This document shows, piece by piece, positions 60,307 through 64,000 of a stretch of 64,000 nucleotides of DNA. This DNA comes from UBA5976 sp037137575 (lineage in GTDB: Bacteria > Actinomycetota > Actinomycetes > S36-B12 > UBA5976). The stretch is from assembly GCA_037137575.1 (NCBI GenBank), contig JBAXKB010000002.1, positions 22,804-86,803 on the forward strand, read 5' to 3'. Position 1 is the stretch's first letter; the number at the start of each line of letters is the position of its first letter. The notes beneath the pieces were generated by a model. It was not told the origin of the DNA. It did no database searches and worked only from the letters and a program-made list of their open reading frames with translations. The translations under genes and the position numbers were made by a program.

Positions 60307-63186
60307 ATGGCTACTAAAACGAAATCCCACTTTATTCCACGCAAGTTCAGGCTCGGCGTCGTAATTGGCACCTTGAGCTCGCTACTTGCCGCCGTTTTAC
60401 TGACTGGGTTACCAGCACCAGCAGGTGCTGCTGGTGGCACTGGCACATGGGGACAGTGGAGCGTCACCCGCCCAACTGGATCGCTCAATCTAAATGTGGG
60501 TGGGTTCACTAGCCCCTCGGCAAACTTTACGACTAACGCCAATGGTCTTAGCGCAGTAAGTGGAGCAACCACCTGGCTAAATGATGGCACGCTTCCTGGC
60601 AATGAATACGGGACCTCTCGCGGTGCTGGCTATCTCACTATGGGGACTGCGCCCGGCGGCGCGGACTCAGTAACAACTTTTACTTTCAATACCGCCACTC
60701 CACTAAACGGCTGGTCGTTTGCACTCGGTGACATCGATGCTGATGCAGTAACGATTACTGCCGCTGATACTTCAGGGAACTCATTAAGCGTTGTCAACTG
60801 GGCGGTAACACCATTTAATTACTGCAATTTAACTTCGCCTCGACCAACTTCGTGCGCAGGTGTTTCAACTGACTTGCCGACTTGGAATTCAGCAACAGCA
60901 ACACTCACCGGCAGTGGCAATGACACCGATGGAGCTTCTGCTTGGGTAAGACCAAACTCCGCGATTAAAACCTTGACCTTGCGCTTTAAGAAACTTGTTG
61001 GCTTCCCTACTTACCAGCTCTGGTTTGCTGGCGACACTGTTGCTGAACAGAACTACAAAGTGACACTAGTGGCACGATCATGTCCAAGTTATTCGGACAT
61101 CATGGCCAACAAAGCGCGGAACAACATTATGGAATCTTTACAAAATGTTGGGGTTAATAGTTTGTATGCCACAGCTCCAAACACCGGCGCTGTACGACCA
61201 GAGGTTGAAGAACTAAATGCATCTGGGCAATCTGCATGTGAACCACTAACTGACTGGGCCTTTGCGCTTGGTCAGGGCACAAATGGGAAAGACTCCGGCG
61301 CGTACGGATCACTTTCGAAAGTTAGAAGCCCATTCCAAACCGCATCAACTGTGGCGAGCACTCCGGAATTAGATTCATACGGCAACGACACGGGCCGAAC
61401 TATTGATGGCGCCGTCACATTGAACCTGTCGCCCGCACAGATAACGGGGCTTTCAAATAAATCGACTTGGGTACAAGGTGGCGTACCAGGATCACCGCTA
61501 AACGGAAATGCAAATATCGCGTTCGGCACTTTGCGTTGTGCGATAGATAACGCCAACGCAGACAACATCGAATGGTTAGGCGCAACAAACGGCGCTAGGC
61601 ACATGTACTGCTACGCCTATTACGTTGACACCGCGGAAAAGAGTGGAACCATCGTGGTTCGTAAGGTTGTGCCACAAGGTGGTGCTGGAGTTTCATTTGG
61701 CTTTGGTGGCAATTTAAGCTTCACCCCAGGTGGGGCGTTTAATCTCGCCGCTGGCGGCTCACAGTCCTTTATCCGCGCCGCAGGTGAAACTTGGACTGTA
61801 AATGAAAATAATCCAGCAGCTCCTTTTGAACTAACCGGACTTGCATGTACATCTGGCAATTCACTTTCAACTATCAACTCGAACTTGGTTACGCGCACCG
61901 CGGATATCACGCTTGGAATTGGCGACACTGTCACGTGCACCTACACCAATGAAGCAAAACCAAAAGCCGGGTTAACCATTTACAAAGTTACTAATGGAGC
62001 AGTTGGCACATTTGGCTTTGATCTGAGCCAGGGCGCGACCAATTATTTCGCAGGCAATACAACTGTTACCGAACAGAGCACTGAGACTTTGGTAACGAGT
62101 CAGAACGCATTAGCGCCGGGCGCATACACAATCACTGAAACATCATTGCCAGCCACGCCAGGTGGTAGCTGGGGCGCGCCATCCATCAGCTGCGTGAACA
62201 GCGCCGGTGCTGCAGTTTCGACAAGCGGATCGGTAGCAACAGGGGCGAGTTTTACTCTTAATGGCGCTGACACTGAATGCACCGTGGTTAACACTTTCAC
62301 GCCGAACGCAAAAGTAAACATCGTAAATAGACTCACGGGTGGCAGTGGAGCTATCAGCGCAGAAGCAAGTTTCCTGACAACAAACACGCTCTCGAGAAGC
62401 GAAAACACAGATACCTTAACTAACACTGGTTGGGGAGCGCCAGCGGCCAAGAGTGCGCAGCAGAGTGGATTACCGTTTGGTAATTACGACATCACCGGTA
62501 TCGCCCCAACGAATACTGCAACATCCACTTGGGAACTCGATTCTCTAGCTTGCGATGGTGGAGCTAGCTACCTAGTGCAGGATGCGAATGTTTCACTTGA
62601 ACTTGATTCCTCATCAGATGCGGCTGCAGAAATTACTTGCACCTACATTTGGAAACTAACCAATTTGGCCGACATCACTATCAACAAAATCAGTGTTGGT
62701 GATACGGGAACATTCACACTCAGTGCAGAAGTTGCGCAAGAAATAAACGAGGGCACTGTCACCACAACAAGTACTGGCGTGGCCGCCGAAGCATTGACAT
62801 TGCTCGCACTCCCAGAGGGCACCGCTGTAACCCTAGGGGAAAGCGATATGCCCGTTGCAAGCGATGGGCAATGGAACGCTGACACCAGTGGCGACCCAAC
62901 TTGGGAATGTACAGATTCTGCTGGCAACGCGGTTGCTATTGATGGAGACAATCAAGTTATTTCCACTGATTTGAGCATCAGCTGTAACGCAACCAATACC
63001 TTCACGTTGGACCCAACACCAAAGCCAACTCCTGATCCAACTGATTCCACGGACCCAGTAGATAAATACGACCCAGAGATTGCTTATTCAACTGGTGGAA
63101 CGCTTCCTGACACCGGGGGCGCCACAGCGCACATTTCGACTTGGGCAAAGTTGTGGCAGAGCGTTACCCACGCGTTGCAACACTGA
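60307..63186 (+). CDS. Large secreted repeat protein with C-terminal LPDTGG
   Basis: A 959-residue exported protein. Signal peptide at about residues 15-41 (ends LPAPAGAAG). The first ~440 residues form a beta-rich domain of unknown type; then four SpaA/DUF5979-like domains of about 110 residues (from about 445, 553, 668 and 788), each with one Cys pair (for example LACTSG...VTCTYTN). A Pro/Thr/Asp linker precedes LPDTGG at 933-938, but only 21 polar residues follow, with no membrane helix or basic tail. The sortase gene starts 15 bases later. Start ATG has a leaderless-type promoter. Confidence 0.85.
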   Translation: MATKTKSHFIPRKFRLGVVIGTLSSLLAAVLLTGLPAPAGAAGGTGTWGQWSVTRPTGSLNLNVGGFTSPSANFTTNANGLSAVSGATTWLNDGTLPGNEYGTSRGAGYLTMGTAPGGADSVTTFTFNTATPLNGWSFALGDIDADAVTITAADTSGNSLSVVNWAVTPFNYCNLTSPRPTSCAGVSTDLPTWNSATATLTGSGNDTDGASAWVRPNSAIKTLTLRFKKLVGFPTYQLWFAGDTVAEQNYKVTLVARSCPSYSDIMANKARNNIMESLQNVGVNSLYATAPNTGAVRPEVEELNASGQSACEPLTDWAFALGQGTNGKDSGAYGSLSKVRSPFQTASTVASTPELDSYGNDTGRTIDGAVTLNLSPAQITGLSNKSTWVQGGVPGSPLNGNANIAFGTLRCAIDNANADNIEWLGATNGARHMYCYAYYVDTAEKSGTIVVRKVVPQGGAGVSFGFGGNLSFTPGGAFNLAAGGSQSFIRAAGETWTVNENNPAAPFELTGLACTSGNSLSTINSNLVTRTADITLGIGDTVTCTYTNEAKPKAGLTIYKVTNGAVGTFGFDLSQGATNYFAGNTTVTEQSTETLVTSQNALAPGAYTITETSLPATPGGSWGAPSISCVNSAGAAVSTSGSVATGASFTLNGADTECTVVNTFTPNAKVNIVNRLTGGSGAISAEASFLTTNTLSRSENTDTLTNTGWGAPAAKSAQQSGLPFGNYDITGIAPTNTATSTWELDSLACDGGASYLVQDANVSLELDSSSDAAAEITCTYIWKLTNLADITINKISVGDTGTFTLSAEVAQEINEGTVTTTSTGVAAEALTLLALPEGTAVTLGESDMPVASDGQWNADTSGDPTWECTDSAGNAVAIDGDNQVISTDLSISCNATNTFTLDPTPKPTPDPTDSTDPVDKYDPEIAYSTGGTLPDTGGATAHISTWAKLWQSVTHALQH

Positions 63187-63201
63187 CGGCACAATTAGTT
63201 C

Positions 63202-63795
63202 ATGTCATTAGGTAAGCGCGCAATTGTCGGCGCGCTAACTCTTGCGTCTGGGCTTGTTTTGACTGCGCTAATAATTTTTGGCATGACCGAGAGTCAAACT
63301 TCCTCGATGCACAATTCAACTCATGCATCGCAGTTACCCGAATTTGGTTCGTCGCCCACTTCTGTGCCCACGAATTCGCCCAGCGCAGCACTAGAGACCA
63401 TCGGGACACTCACAATCCCGTCAGCGCAAGTATTCGCTCTACCCATAACGCGTGGGGTTGACAAAGCAACTTTAAATACCGGCATGGCTGGGGCCTACCC
63501 ATGGTCAGGGCCAGGACTACCGGGAGTTTTTGCACTTGCCGCACACCGTGTTGGCGCCGGTGGACCATTTCGATACCTTGACCAAGTAAACCTCGCAGAT
63601 CGCCTCAGCGTTGAAGCCAACGGGAAGACTTTCACCTACCGAGTGATTTCAACCGAGGTCGTTGCTCCTACCGATACAGCTGTACTCAATGGCCCAAAAG
63701 ACGAATCACGAATCGTATTGATTACCTGCACACCGATCAGCACATTCGAGCGGCGAATTGTCGTAACTGCGCAGTTAGTTCCTGAAGCCAATTAG
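63202..63795 (+). CDS. Sortase (class E-like)
   Basis: A 197-residue sortase: N-terminal membrane helix (about residues 7-27), a Ser/Pro-rich linker, then the catalytic domain with His115 (ALAAHRVGAGGPF), Cys176 (IVLITCTPIS) and Arg184/185 (FERRIVV). The GPF after the His loop and ITCTP resemble actinobacterial class E sortases. It likely acts on the protein encoded just upstream. No clear Shine-Dalgarno, so it is probably coupled to that gene. Confidence 0.88.
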   Translation: MSLGKRAIVGALTLASGLVLTALIIFGMTESQTSSMHNSTHASQLPEFGSSPTSVPTNSPSAALETIGTLTIPSAQVFALPITRGVDKATLNTGMAGAYPWSGPGLPGVFALAAHRVGAGGPFRYLDQVNLADRLSVEANGKTFTYRVISTEVVAPTDTAVLNGPKDESRIVLITCTPISTFERRIVVTAQLVPEAN

Positions 63796-63820
63796 CAATA
63801 ACGGGTTCCATCAGTTATTG
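63796..63820. repeat. Inverted repeat just after the sortase gene
   Basis: CAATAAC (63796-63802) and GTTATTG (63814-63820) with an 11-base loop, starting right after the sortase stop and overlapping the first 25-bp repeat. Confidence 0.5.
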
Positions 63821-63832
63821 GATGGCGAGAAC
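63808..63832 (+). repeat. 25-bp direct repeat, copy 1
   Basis: Identical to 63976-64000. Spans CCATCAGTTATTGG and GATGGCGAGAAC. Copies are 168 bp apart. Confidence 0.85.
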
Positions 63833-63902
63833 AAGGAAACAATCCTAAATAAATTCTTACAAGTGGCCAGGGACGAAAGCCCAGAAGCGTCCAGGGACGG
63901 GA

Positions 63903-63927
63903 TTTTCGAATGCCATGCATTCGAAAA
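63903..63927. repeat. 11-bp stem hairpin
   Basis: TTTTCGAATGC and GCATTCGAAAA around the three-base loop CAT, with A-rich DNA after it. Could act as a terminator in either direction or as a recombination/REP-like hairpin. Confidence 0.6.
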
Positions 63928-63958
63928 ATAAATACGGATTTCGATCCCACACCCTGGC

Positions 63959-63985
63959 TAACTGATGGGGTTGCCCCATCAGTTA
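63959..63985. repeat. 12-bp stem hairpin overlapping repeat copy 2
   Basis: TAACTGATGGGG and CCCCATCAGTTA around the loop TTG, a perfect 12-bp stem. Its right arm is the left part of the second 25-bp repeat. Confidence 0.7.
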
Positions 63986-64000
63986 TTGGATGGCGAGAAC
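63976..64000 (+). repeat. 25-bp direct repeat, copy 2
   Basis: Identical to copy 1 and runs to the window edge, so it may be longer and more copies may follow. Confidence 0.85.

Noticed and set aside
60307..63186. Long antisense frames inside the surface-protein gene (for example around 61272-61940 and 62100-62951 on the minus strand)
   Set aside because: They mirror the codon structure of a real, continuous, domain-bearing gene on the plus strand and have no recognisable protein features or ribosome binding sites.
63100..63186. A frameshift that would restore a hydrophobic sorting tail after LPDTGG
   Set aside because: I read the next forward frame over this stretch and found no hydrophobic helix, so a simple sequencing frameshift does not look like the explanation.
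63796..64000. Confident call of integron attC sites
   Set aside because: The hairpin arms end near AAC/GTT but do not fit the RYYYAAC/GTTRRRY consensus well, and there is no integrase or cassette in view.
63796..64000. CRISPR array
   Set aside because: Only two copies, unequal arrangement, repeats 168 bp apart and no cas genes.

Overview
The window is a dense, mostly syntenic piece of an actinobacterial chromosome. Evidence for the phylum: a mycothiol S-conjugate amidase, a WhiB regulator, DUF3499, DUF501 and DUF4307 proteins, actinobacterial protein O-mannosyltransferase, LytR-CpsA-Psr and class E-like sortase proteins, and gene order recalling Mycobacterium tuberculosis Rv1002c-Rv1026, Rv0992c-Rv0996, Rv1080c-Rv1082 and Rv3248c-Rv3276c. 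Base composition is modest for the phylum (by eye a little under 50% GC), genes are short, gaps are tiny and many genes overlap. A streamlined freshwater lineage (Nanopelagicales/acI-like) would fit, but that placement is inference. No insertion sequence, prophage, CRISPR array or rRNA is visible.

Layout. 1-4.7 kb: SURF1, a small membrane protein, mca, a DUF4307 protein, greA and a DrrAB-type ABC exporter. 4.8-6.7 kb: an MFS permease, msrA and a tRNA-Leu(UAA) with an unexpectedly short variable loop. 6.8-19.4 kb: a long minus-strand series tRNA-Gln, glmU, prs, rplY, pth, a CysQ-like phosphatase, mfd, a SurA-like lipoprotein, mazG, eno, ftsB, DUF501, ppx. 19.5-32.5 kb: TetR and MarR regulators, ispE, rsmA, a G5/transglycosylase protein at the rpfB position, tatD, an acyltransferase-3/SGNH protein, metG, rsmI, pmt and a copper P-type ATPase. 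32.6-36.5 kb: a divisome-type cluster (SepX/GlpR-like membrane protein, rimJ, a MoeA/gephyrin-like protein lacking a large internal segment, galU) and 5-formyl-THF cyclo-ligase. 36.5-44.4 kb: small and membrane proteins, a Ca2+/H+ antiporter-like protein, a Sua5-type enzyme, YceI, malic enzyme and tRNA-Lys. 44.5-60.1 kb: PAC2 protein, ManC-like nucleotidyltransferase, secreted amidase, LCP ligase, GT2, ugd, purE, purK, CPBP protease, ahcY, SIS isomerase, manB, DUF3499, a zincin-like protein and whiB. 60.3-64 kb: a large secreted repeat protein ending in LPDTGG, a sortase, and a repeat/hairpin region cut by the window edge.

The genes combine into a few themes. Envelope building dominates: glmU (UDP-GlcNAc), galU and ugd (UDP-glucose, UDP-glucuronate), SIS isomerase, manB and manC (mannose-1-phosphate, GDP-mannose), pmt (O-mannosylation), LCP protein (polymer attachment), amidase, transglycosylase, sortase and an O-acetyltransferase-like protein. 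Housekeeping covers nucleotide supply (prs, purE, purK), transcription repair and elongation (mfd, greA), translation (metG, pth, rplY, rsmA, rsmI) and the methyl cycle (ahcY).

The most notable sequence-level observations are: (1) at least seventeen transcription-unit-leading genes with a TANNNT -10 hexamer exactly 6 or 7 bases before the start codon, indicating widespread leaderless transcription, sometimes in divergent pairs only about 30 bp apart; (2) a gephyrin-like protein missing the MoeA domain II region beside its presumed membrane receptor; (3) six helically phased A-tracts and a T8 run in front of the large surface-protein gene, whose LPDTGG motif lacks the usual membrane anchor; (4) a hairpin that hides the ahcY ribosome binding site; (5) a tRNA-Leu(UAA) lacking a long variable arm that leads directly into msrA; and (6) an unexplained repeat/hairpin cluster at the right edge.
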